Of a DNA stretch of 7,030 bases, positions 1 to 5,921 are shown piece by piece. Both the position numbers and the translations under genes were made by a program. The notes beneath the pieces were generated by a model, which did no database searches, had not been told where the DNA came from, and worked only from the letters and a program-made list of their open reading frames with translations. Source of the DNA: Pseudomonadota bacterium (GTDB taxonomy: Bacteria > Desulfobacterota > Desulfobacteria > Desulfobacterales > RPRI01); contig JAHJRK010000411.1 in the NCBI GenBank assembly GCA_018830925.1, positions 1 to 7,030 of the forward strand, read 5' to 3'. Each line of letters opens with the position of its first letter. Position 1 is the first letter of the stretch.

Positions 1-899
1 ATCCCGAGGACAAAACAGGCAAAAGGAATCGAGATTTTCTGATGGAGCTCGACCAGGGCTTTATAATACTTCGAGTTTTTATTCTCAGCCTTCTTCAGAT
101 AATCGCGCAGCTCCGGAAAAGACATCTCCTTCTCGTCTTTTGCCCCTCCCTTTCCTTTAATATCCGAAAAAGCGCTATTCAGATCAAGGTTAATATCGTA
201 TGTTTCAAAACCGATCGAATTGACCGACCTGTTTTTCATGCTTACCTGATTGATTCTTCCGTCAAAAAGCCTTAAACGGAAAAGAAGCTTCTCCTTCTCG
301 AAAAAAAGGATTCCCCTGGGTGCTACAACAGTACTCACAATGTTTTCCGAACGCTTATCCTCCACGAAAACATCTTTGAGTTCGCCCTTTTTCATATCCA
401 CTTCGTTAACGTAAAGCATAATATCTTTAAAGCCGTCGTTGAAGGTTCTCTCTTTGAGCCCAAGTTCAATATTCGATGTCGCAACTTCCATTGTCAGCCT
501 TTTGATGGATGCCTTTCCCCACGGCATCCCGTAGACGGACATCGTCAAAGTAAGCGCGCATCCGATGAGACAAAAAAGAAGCACCGGCGGAAGCAACCCG
601 TAAAGACTGATTCCTCCTGTTTTCAATGCCGTAAGCTCGTTATCACTTGAAAATCTCAGAAAAGTCAAAAGAACGGCCATCATCACTGACATGGGAATCA
701 CGAATACAAGGAAATAGGGAATGAAAAGAAAAAGCATCATTATGACTCTGGAGAGACCAATATTATGATTCACAACCATATTGGTGATAAAAAGAATTTT
801 TGCCATCAGGAAGAGAAAGGTAAAAAAGACCATGTTGATGACAAAGGGCGGTATCATCTCGTTAAACAGGTATCTGTTTACAATGGAGTTGATCTTCAT
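1..899 (-). CDS. lptF: LPS export ABC transporter permease, LptF/LptG family (C-terminus outside window)
   Basis: LptF and LptG are the membrane subunits of the LptB2FG transporter, which extracts LPS from the inner membrane and passes it to LptC/LptA. The frame runs open for 299 residues from ATG 899 to the left edge; family members are about 360-390 aa, so the last helices are missing. Hydrophobic segments lie near residues 17-38, 52-80 and 102-126. The conserved cytoplasmic coupling segment DNELTALKTGGIS (86-98) sits between the second and third. Residues about 127-285 are a polar, beta-rich domain fitting the periplasmic jellyroll, and a fourth helix begins at about 289 (KISIPFACFVLG). 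The start shares ATGA with the msbA stop and lacks a good ribosome-binding site, so it probably depends on msbA translation. The DNELTALKTGGIS segment favours LptF over LptG, but the paralogues are hard to separate on a partial sequence; a partner lptG may follow beyond the left edge. Confidence 0.85.
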   Translation of the reverse strand, partial: MKINSIVNRYLFNEMIPPFVINMVFFTFLFLMAKILFITNMVVNHNIGLSRVIMMLFLFIPYFLVFVIPMSVMMAVLLTFLRFSSDNELTALKTGGISLYGLLPPVLLFCLIGCALTLTMSVYGMPWGKASIKRLTMEVATSNIELGLKERTFNDGFKDIMLYVNEVDMKKGELKDVFVEDKRSENIVSTVVAPRGILFFEKEKLLFRLRLFDGRINQVSMKNRSVNSIGFETYDINLDLNSAFSDIKGKGGAKDEKEMSFPELRDYLKKAENKNSKYYKALVELHQKISIPFACFVLG

Positions 900-2599
900 T
901 TTGTATCGCCGGCACCAAACTGCATCTGATACAGTTTACAGTATTCTCCTTCCTTTACCATAAGCTCTTCGTGTTTGCCCTCCTCCACGATACGGCCGTC
1001 TATGATCACAATTATTCTGTTCGCATATCCTATGGTCGATAATCTGTGAGCAATAACGAATGTGGTCCGTCCCTTCATAAGGTTTTCAAGAGCCTTTTGA
1101 ACCAGTCTTTCAGATTCGGTGTCAAGTGAAGAGGTGGCTTCATCGAGTATTAAAATGGGAGCATCCTTTATCAGCGCCCTCGCAATGCAAATCCGCTGCT
1201 TCTCGCCTCCTGAAAGGCGTCCCCCGAGCTCACCAAGGATTGTGTCAAATTTATCGGGAAAGCCCTGGATGAAATCATATGCATATGCGGCCCTAGCAGC
1301 CATTTCAATATCCTTCTCCGAAGCGTTCCAGTTGCCGTAGGCTATATTGTTTCTCACCGTATCATTAAAAAGTATCGGCTCCTGCGTAACTATTGCAATC
1401 TGGTCGCGAAGCGACGAAACTGAAGCTTTCCTGAGATCAATTCCATCAATACATATGGAGCCGCTGCTGACATCATAAAACCTGGGAATAAGGTTTACAA
1501 GCGATGTTTTGCCGCCCCCGCTCATGCCTACAAGAGCAAGAATCTCTCCCGATTTGACCTCCAGATTGATGTTTTTTAAAACCAATACATCCTTATACCT
1601 GAAAGAAATATTATCGAAAGAGACATTATGCGTACCGCGTCTTAATACAACAGGATTCTCATCCTCTTTGATATCCGATTTAGTTTCAATTATATCAAAT
1701 ATTCTGTCTGTTGCTGCAAGCCCTTCTTGCAAATGATTGTTGAGTTTACTGAGCTTTTTAACCGGGTCGTACAACATGACAACTGCAGCAAGAAATGAGA
1801 CAAATGTTCCCGTTGTATAAATTCCTGAAATTACCCTTGAACCTCCGTACCATATAACAAACGCAATTCCTATGCCTCCAAGAAATTCCATTATGGGTGA
1901 GGAAAGTGCTTTTGCCCTTACTTCCTTCATCTCAAGATTAAAGAGCTTAAGTGTCTTATCGTAGAAACGTTTTTTTTCATAAGCCTCCATTCCAAAGGCT
2001 TTAACTATTTTATTTCCGGCAAAAGTTTCATGGAGAAATGAGCTCATGTCAGCAATTGCTTCAAGACATTTCCTGCTTACCCGCCTTACTTTTTTCCCCA
2101 GCGCCGCGATAGGATAAAAAGCTACGGGCAAAATTATAAAAGCGAATAACGCGAGTTGCCATATCTGGTAAAATATCACAAATGTAAGGCCAATTATTGT
2201 GAAGAGGTCTCTGACCGAACCGGTTACAACAGAAGATACCATTGCTTTAACGGTATTGACATCATTTGTAATACGCGACATAAGCGCACCTGTTTTTTCT
2301 TTTTGAAAAAACGAAAGTGGCAGATCCTGTATATGATTGTACAGCCGGTTCCGCAGGCGTCTAATTATATTCTGGCCTACATGGCTCATAAGATATTCCT
2401 GGCCGTATATTCCAAGACCGCGTAAAAAATAGACTATGATGACGGCAACAGGAATAAGTCTGAGCATCCTTGGGTCTTTACTGATAAACACATCATCAAG
2501 GGCTGGCTTGATTAAATATGCCGAAACAGCCGTTGTTCCTGCAACTACGAGAAGACACACCGTAGCCAGAAAAAGCGTAAACCAGCTCTCTTTTATCAT
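896..2599 (-). CDS. msbA: Lipid A export ABC transporter MsbA (ATP-binding/permease)
   Basis: MsbA is a homodimeric inner-membrane ABC exporter that flips core-lipid A from the inner to the outer leaflet. From ATG 2599 it has 567 aa (E. coli 582). Residues 1 to about 300 are the six-helix transmembrane domain, with KPALDDVF (31-38) after TM1 and the coupling-helix region QDLPLSFFQKEKTGALMSRITNDV near 91-114. The nucleotide-binding domain follows: Walker A GMSGGGKT (358-365), Q-loop Gln406, signature LSGGEKQR (462-469), Walker B ILILDE with catalytic Glu487, D-loop SSLD, and H-loop His518. All catalytic residues are present. The ATG has a modest TGGAA 9 nt upstream. However, the frame stays open upstream and encodes a plausible elbow helix (FIRPRHLELIK), and a stronger ribosome-binding site sits at 2648-2655, so the real start may be ATT 2638, which gives 580 aa. 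The stop overlaps the lptF ATG in ATGA. Role assignment over other ABCB-type exporters rests on the operon. Confidence 0.94.
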   Translation of the reverse strand: MIKESWFTLFLATVCLLVVAGTTAVSAYLIKPALDDVFISKDPRMLRLIPVAVIIVYFLRGLGIYGQEYLMSHVGQNIIRRLRNRLYNHIQDLPLSFFQKEKTGALMSRITNDVNTVKAMVSSVVTGSVRDLFTIIGLTFVIFYQIWQLALFAFIILPVAFYPIAALGKKVRRVSRKCLEAIADMSSFLHETFAGNKIVKAFGMEAYEKKRFYDKTLKLFNLEMKEVRAKALSSPIMEFLGGIGIAFVIWYGGSRVISGIYTTGTFVSFLAAVVMLYDPVKKLSKLNNHLQEGLAATDRIFDIIETKSDIKEDENPVVLRRGTHNVSFDNISFRYKDVLVLKNINLEVKSGEILALVGMSGGGKTSLVNLIPRFYDVSSGSICIDGIDLRKASVSSLRDQIAIVTQEPILFNDTVRNNIAYGNWNASEKDIEMAARAAYAYDFIQGFPDKFDTILGELGGRLSGGEKQRICIARALIKDAPILILDEATSSLDTESERLVQKALENLMKGRTTFVIAHRLSTIGYANRIIVIIDGRIVEEGKHEELMVKEGEYCKLYQMQFGAGDTK

Positions 2600-2647
2600 C
2601 TTTATCAGTTCCAGATGCCTTGGTCTAATGAATGAAATTTTGCTTAT

Positions 2648-2655
2648 CCCCCTTT
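2648..2655 (-). promoter_or_regulatory. Strong Shine-Dalgarno-like AAAGGGGG upstream of msbA
   Basis: AAAGGGGG on the minus strand lies 48 nt before the ATG at 2599, too far to serve it. It is 9 nt before an ATT codon (2638-2636) in the msbA frame. An in-frame TAA (2656-2654) directly precedes it and bounds any extension. It may mark the true msbA translation start. Confidence 0.45.
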
Positions 2656-2675
2656 ATGATAACATTGTGTTACTC

Positions 2676-2849
2676 AGGTTGTTTAGACTGTAGGCTGAAG
2701 GCTGTTAGTCACGCATTGACCGAATCAAGGCGCTCAGAACCTTCTCGGTCTCTACCCTTTTCGTCTCGCATTCGGGACCATCCAACTCCTTTTTCCGCCT
2801 CTGGCGGACCAACTGCCTACAGCCTTATCCACCGGAGTAGTTACAACCT
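2676..2849. repeat. Compound foldback sequence filling the lpxB-msbA gap
   Basis: The 264-nt gap between lpxB and msbA has no credible gene. Most of it is an inverted-repeat structure. Outer arms AGGTTGT 2676-2682 and ACAACCT 2843-2849 pair perfectly. A second stem pairs 2686-2697 with 2813-2824 (10 of 12). Inside are three hairpins: 2718-2723/2745-2750 (GACCGA/TCGGTC) extended by 2727-2730/2740-2743 (AAGG/CCTT); 2763-2768/2773-2778 (GTCTCG/CGGGAC with one G-U on the plus strand); and 2794-2799/2803-2808 (TCCGCC/GGCGGA, loop TCT). Two AGGCTG copies (2692 and 2699) sit beside the second stem. It could be an inactive foldback or MITE-like insertion, a structured intercistronic RNA, or a processing site. 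The pairings are visible by eye; function is unknown. Confidence 0.55.
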
Positions 2850-2853
2850 TGTT

Positions 2854-2877
2854 TGACGGCTTTTTACGAAGCCGTCA
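2854..2877. repeat. Perfect 9-bp palindrome spanning the lpxB stop codon
   Basis: On the minus strand TGACGGCTT (2877-2869), loop CGTAAA, then AAGCCGTCA (2862-2854) form a perfect 9-bp stem. The loop contains the lpxB TAA. TGACGGCTTCGTAAAAAG matches the arm of the element at 4984-5100 at 17 of 18 positions, so it looks like a solo or collapsed copy of that repeat. No run of T follows the stem in either direction, so I do not call it an intrinsic terminator. It could still protect or pause the transcript 3' of lpxB. Confidence 0.75.
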
Positions 2878-4000
2878 GCATTGACATGGCTATATCGGCA
2901 ACCCGTCCGGAAGCTCCGGAACCACCAAGAAGAGTCCTTATGCCGGTAAGCTCATTTTTCATCAATTCAATTTTACCGGAATCACCAAGAATTCTTAAGA
3001 CTTCATCCGCTATATTGGCGGGTGTTGCCATGTCCTGAATCAGCTCAGGGACTATCTCTCTTCCTGCAATAAGATTTACAAGACAAATATTCGGAACCTT
3101 TATCATCGCCTTGCCGAGCAGGTAGCTTACAGGAGAAACCCTGTATATTATTACCATTGGAATTCCTGCAATGGCGGCTTCCAGAGTTACAGTCCCTGAG
3201 GCAGCCACGACAAGAGAGCACATTTTTAAAATCTGCTCCGCTCCGCCCGAAATAATATCATAATCATAAGCGTCGTATTTTCTGATTATTTTCTCAACAT
3301 ATTCCCGTTCCACCGTCGGCGCAAGCGATACTGCTATTTTTACCCTGTTCATTTTTTTTACAATTAATGAAGCCGCTTCAAGCATAACCGGAAGATGTCT
3401 TGCAACCTCTCTGTCGCGTGAACCAGGCAGCAAGCCTATTACCGGAGTGTCTTCTTTTTCGTTCAATGTAACCGGCGACCGGCCGCCGTCAAGAAGAGGA
3501 TGCCCGACATATGATACGGTAAGGCCGTGTTTTTTAAAAAACTCCTCCTCGAAGGGCAGGATAACAGCCAGATGATTTACAAGCTCTTTTATTTTTTTCA
3601 CCCGGCCCTGTCTCCACGCCCAAACCTGAGGACTTATGTAATAAAGGACTGGTATGCCGAGCTTTTTTGCAGTAGCGGCAACTTTAAGATTAAAATCGGG
3701 AAAATCAATCAGTATCAGAAGGCCGGGCTTTAAACTTTTAAGAAGTCTTTTTGCGCCGGCCATGCCTTTAATAAGAGAAAAAATCTTTGAAAATACCTCG
3801 GTTATTCCGACTACGGCAAGAGTCGACGCATTCTGAATAATTTCAACTCCGGCGTCTCTGAGTGCATCACCCCCTATGCCGCAGAAATGGAGATTCTTAT
3901 TTCTCTCCTTCATGGCCGTAACGAGCCTTGCCCCGTGAATATCGCCTGACGCTTCGCCGGCAATTATCATAACACATTTTCGATTAATAGGCTGACTCAT
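2864..4000 (-). CDS. lpxB: Lipid-A-disaccharide synthase LpxB
   Basis: LpxB is a GT19-family glycosyltransferase. It joins lipid X to UDP-2,3-diacylglucosamine through a beta-1,6 bond to form the lipid A disaccharide 1-phosphate, at the inner face of the inner membrane. The 378-aa length is normal (E. coli 382). Visible signatures are IIAGEASGD (12-20), VVGITEV (63-69), LIDFPDFN (97-104, with Asp99 corresponding to the Asp of the family D-x-P-D-F-N motif), YYISPQVWAWR (120-130), LLPGSRDREV (190-199), and in the nucleotide-binding C-terminal half AASGTVTLEAA (266-276, Glu274) and VNLIAGREIVPEL (308-320). The ATG lies 4 nt after the oxidoreductase stop with only a weak ribosome-binding site, which suggests translational coupling. 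The C-terminus (Leu-Thr-Ala-Ser) and TAA stop are formed by the palindromic repeat at 2854-2877, in the same way as in lpxI. Confidence 0.97.
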   Translation of the reverse strand: MSQPINRKCVMIIAGEASGDIHGARLVTAMKERNKNLHFCGIGGDALRDAGVEIIQNASTLAVVGITEVFSKIFSLIKGMAGAKRLLKSLKPGLLILIDFPDFNLKVAATAKKLGIPVLYYISPQVWAWRQGRVKKIKELVNHLAVILPFEEEFFKKHGLTVSYVGHPLLDGGRSPVTLNEKEDTPVIGLLPGSRDREVARHLPVMLEAASLIVKKMNRVKIAVSLAPTVEREYVEKIIRKYDAYDYDIISGGAEQILKMCSLVVAASGTVTLEAAIAGIPMVIIYRVSPVSYLLGKAMIKVPNICLVNLIAGREIVPELIQDMATPANIADEVLRILGDSGKIELMKNELTGIRTLLGGSGASGRVADIAMSMLTAS

Positions 4001-4004
4001 ATAA

Positions 4005-4964
4005 TCAATGGTCGATAAGCTGTTCTGTTGAACAATCGATCTGCTCCATTACGCTCAAGGCTACCTTCAATGCATCACGTCCAACCTGACCCGTAACTTC
4101 CGGAACCTCACGTCTGCTTACCGCTTTAACAAAAGCCGTAAGCTCATCCTTTAAGGCGTCACTCTTTTCAAAACAGATCTGTTTTATCTCCATGCCAGGT
4201 ATAATGCTCTGTCTTTCACTCTCTTTTTTACGAACAACAGTTATTTCATGATTTGCAAAATCAACCGATATATATGCATCCTGCTGGAATAGCCTTATCT
4301 TTCGTTCATTTTTTGTTGAAATTCTGCTTGCCGTAACATTGGCAACACATCCGTTCATAAATTCCAACCGGGTATTGGCTATGTCGGCCCGGCCGGTTAT
4401 TACCGGAATCCCGGCAGCATGAATGCTCTTTATTTCCGATTTTACAAAACCGGATATTATATCTATGTCATGTATCATAAGATCGAGTACAACGCTTACA
4501 TCCGTACCGCGCTCTTTGAAAATACTTAAACGATGCGATTCAATAAACCTGGGGTTTTTTACAATATCCTTGAGTGCAAGAATCGCAGGATTAAATCGTT
4601 CCAGATGCCCGACCTGTATGATAAGGCCTCTTGTCTCCGAAATTCTTATCAGTTCATCCGCTTCCACGAGCGTTGCCGTAATCGGCTTTTCGATAAGAAC
4701 ATCAATGTCATTTTCCAAAAAGTCCCTGCTTACTTCAAAATGGGCGGGGGTTGGAACAACAACGCTGACGGCATCCACTTTTCCTATCAAGTCACGATAA
4801 TCAGTGTAGGCATTTGTCTTTATCATCTTTGACACGCTATCTGCCTGCACTCTGTTCGAATCCACTATCCCAACAAGCTCAACATCATCCATCTGTGAAT
4901 ATTTTTCCGCATGAAATTTGCCGAGATAGCCGGCTCCTACAACACCTACACGCAGTTTTTTCAT
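4005..4964 (-). CDS. Gfo/Idh/MocA-family NAD(P)-dependent oxidoreductase of the lipid A operon
   Basis: This is a sugar or sugar-nucleotide dehydrogenase of the glucose-fructose oxidoreductase family, 319 aa, cytoplasmic. Residues 4-15 (LRVGVVGAGYLG) are the Rossmann nucleotide-binding turn, with Asp35 at the end of strand 2, which suggests NAD(H). EKPIT (92-96) carries the family Lys (Lys93). QVGHLERFNP (117-126) and DLMIHDIDII (161-170, with the Asp/His pair 161/165) belong to the C-terminal catalytic domain. The start is the ATG behind GGAAAG (4974-4969). The stop is 4 nt before lpxB. The location between lpxI and lpxB suggests a UDP-GlcNAc-like substrate. The closest known precedent is GnnA, which oxidises the 3-OH of UDP-GlcNAc before GnnB amination to give a 3-amino sugar for amide-linked lipid A, and whose gene lies near lpxA in Acidithiobacillus. 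No GnnB-like aminotransferase is present here, so I leave the gene unnamed. Family is certain; reaction is unknown. Confidence 0.92.
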   Translation of the reverse strand: MKKLRVGVVGAGYLGKFHAEKYSQMDDVELVGIVDSNRVQADSVSKMIKTNAYTDYRDLIGKVDAVSVVVPTPAHFEVSRDFLENDIDVLIEKPITATLVEADELIRISETRGLIIQVGHLERFNPAILALKDIVKNPRFIESHRLSIFKERGTDVSVVLDLMIHDIDIISGFVKSEIKSIHAAGIPVITGRADIANTRLEFMNGCVANVTASRISTKNERKIRLFQQDAYISVDFANHEITVVRKKESERQSIIPGMEIKQICFEKSDALKDELTAFVKAVSRREVPEVTGQVGRDALKVALSVMEQIDCSTEQLIDH

Positions 4965-4983
4965 TTATCTTTCCAAACAAATT

Positions 4984-5100
4984 TTATGGTTTCGTAATAA
5001 GTCCAAATTCAGACGGCAAAGCAAAAAGCTCATTATACAATGACGAAAGATGAAGCGGAATCCGACGCAGCGGACAGAATGACTTTTTATGAAGCCGTCA
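4984..5100. repeat. MITE-like palindromic element between lpxI and the oxidoreductase gene
   Basis: This 117-bp stretch is bounded by imperfect terminal inverted repeats. The right arm on the minus strand (5100-5081) is TGACGGCTTCATAAAAAGTC. The left arm on the plus strand (4984-5003) is TTATGGTTTCGTAATAAGTC. They match at 15 of 20 positions. Near the centre is a 5-bp hairpin (TCATT 5030-5034 / AATGA 5039-5043, loop ATAC). It fills almost the whole lpxI-oxidoreductase gap, starts inside the lpxI coding region (supplying its stop) and ends about 10 nt before the GGAAAG ribosome-binding site of the next gene. A near-identical arm (17 of 18 positions) occurs at the end of lpxB. No ORF fits inside, so it would be non-autonomous if mobile. 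I could not identify a clear target-site duplication. Its mobile nature is inferred; the inverted repeats are directly visible. Confidence 0.7.
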
Positions 5101-5917
5101 TATTGTACTGACCTGAAATTGCAACAATACTTATCCCGAATCTGTCGGCAAGCATGACCATCTCTTCCTTATCGAAGACAACCGCTTTTTGAGCCTCAAC
5201 AGCAAGAAGTTTAGCTCCCGATTCATGCATTGAACTTATCGTTTGTGAGCCTACAGCAGGCATATCGAACCTGGTATCCTGATTCGGCTTGCAGACTTTA
5301 ACAACGACGGATTCCCCGTTTCCGAGCTTTCCTCCTCTTCTGATCGTCGCATCCGTACCGTCAATAGCCTCAACAGCAAGAACAGAACCGCCGCAAACAA
5401 CAACACACTGGCCTACATCAAGGCGGCCTATCTCTTTTGCAATATGCCATCCTATATCTATCTCCGCCTTTTCCGCCCTTGTCGGCTTACGCTTTGTCCA
5501 GCAGCCCTCTTCCGCCAGAAGATCCGGAAGTAAAAAAGTTGAAGATTTTATGATGATGCCCTCTTGTTCAAGCAATCCCGCAAACGCGCTCAAGAGTCCG
5601 TCATCGTGTGTGCTTTTCATGCGCGCCACCAGTGAAATAGCTTTGATATCGGGTCTTACATCGGAAAACATCCTTGTTTTTTTTATTGCGCCAAGCATCA
5701 CGGCTTCTTTGATTCCGTTTTTTTTAAAAAAACCGATCAACCGCTTAACCTGCCCGAGATGCATCCATTCTATTGCCTCGACATGCTCTATGAGTGTTTG
5801 TTCCGCTTCATTTATAAAAGCAGCAACATATACGGAAAAACCTCCTGATCCGGCTTTCTTTGAAAAAATTATGGGGAACTGGCCGCTCCCCGCAATGAGT
5901 CCAATCTTTTTTGCCAT
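5087..5917 (-). CDS. lpxI: UDP-2,3-diacylglucosamine pyrophosphatase LpxI (DUF1009)
   Basis: LpxI hydrolyses UDP-2,3-diacylglucosamine to 2,3-diacylglucosamine-1-phosphate (lipid X) and UMP. It replaces the unrelated LpxH in alpha- and delta-proteobacteria. From ATG 5917 it is 276 aa. The N-terminal domain opens with KIGLIAGSGQFP and contains EWMHLGQVKRLIGFF (about residues 50-64). The C-terminal domain contains AVEAIDGTD (about 181-189) and QDTRFDMPAVG, whose second Asp (residue 218) matches the Asp reported as essential in Caulobacter LpxI. The ATG is 4 nt after the lpxA TAA and gives the usual family N-terminus. A GTG at 5938 in the same frame would add seven residues and overlap lpxA by 17 nt; I consider it less likely because nothing resembling a ribosome-binding site precedes it. 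The last residues (Met-Thr-Ala-Ser) and the TAA stop lie in the arm of the repeat at 4984-5100, beyond the ADRFGISIVAI segment where I would expect the conserved fold to end. Confidence 0.95.
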   Translation of the reverse strand: MAKKIGLIAGSGQFPIIFSKKAGSGGFSVYVAAFINEAEQTLIEHVEAIEWMHLGQVKRLIGFFKKNGIKEAVMLGAIKKTRMFSDVRPDIKAISLVARMKSTHDDGLLSAFAGLLEQEGIIIKSSTFLLPDLLAEEGCWTKRKPTRAEKAEIDIGWHIAKEIGRLDVGQCVVVCGGSVLAVEAIDGTDATIRRGGKLGNGESVVVKVCKPNQDTRFDMPAVGSQTISSMHESGAKLLAVEAQKAVVFDKEEMVMLADRFGISIVAISGQYNMTAS

Positions 5918-5921
5918 TAGA

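Noticed and set aside
2654..2665. Four-codon upstream ORF (ATG TTA TCA TAA) before msbA
   Set aside because: It lies just before the AAAGGGGG site and could be read as a leader peptide, but it has no ribosome-binding site of its own and such short frames arise often by chance.
2794..2808. TCCGCC-TCT-GGCGGA hairpin as a terminator
   Set aside because: The T-run is before the stem on the plus strand, and becomes an A-run after the stem on the minus strand. Neither orientation gives stem followed by T-run.
2632..2856. 74-codon plus-strand frame in the lpxB-msbA gap
   Set aside because: It consists of the foldback sequence itself, with the hairpins translated. There is no ribosome-binding site or protein-like pattern, and it opposes the operon.
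2854..2877. Rho-independent terminator after lpxB
   Set aside because: The stem is perfect but no T-run follows on either strand, and the same sequence occurs as a repeat arm elsewhere. Termination here would also cut off msbA and lptF.
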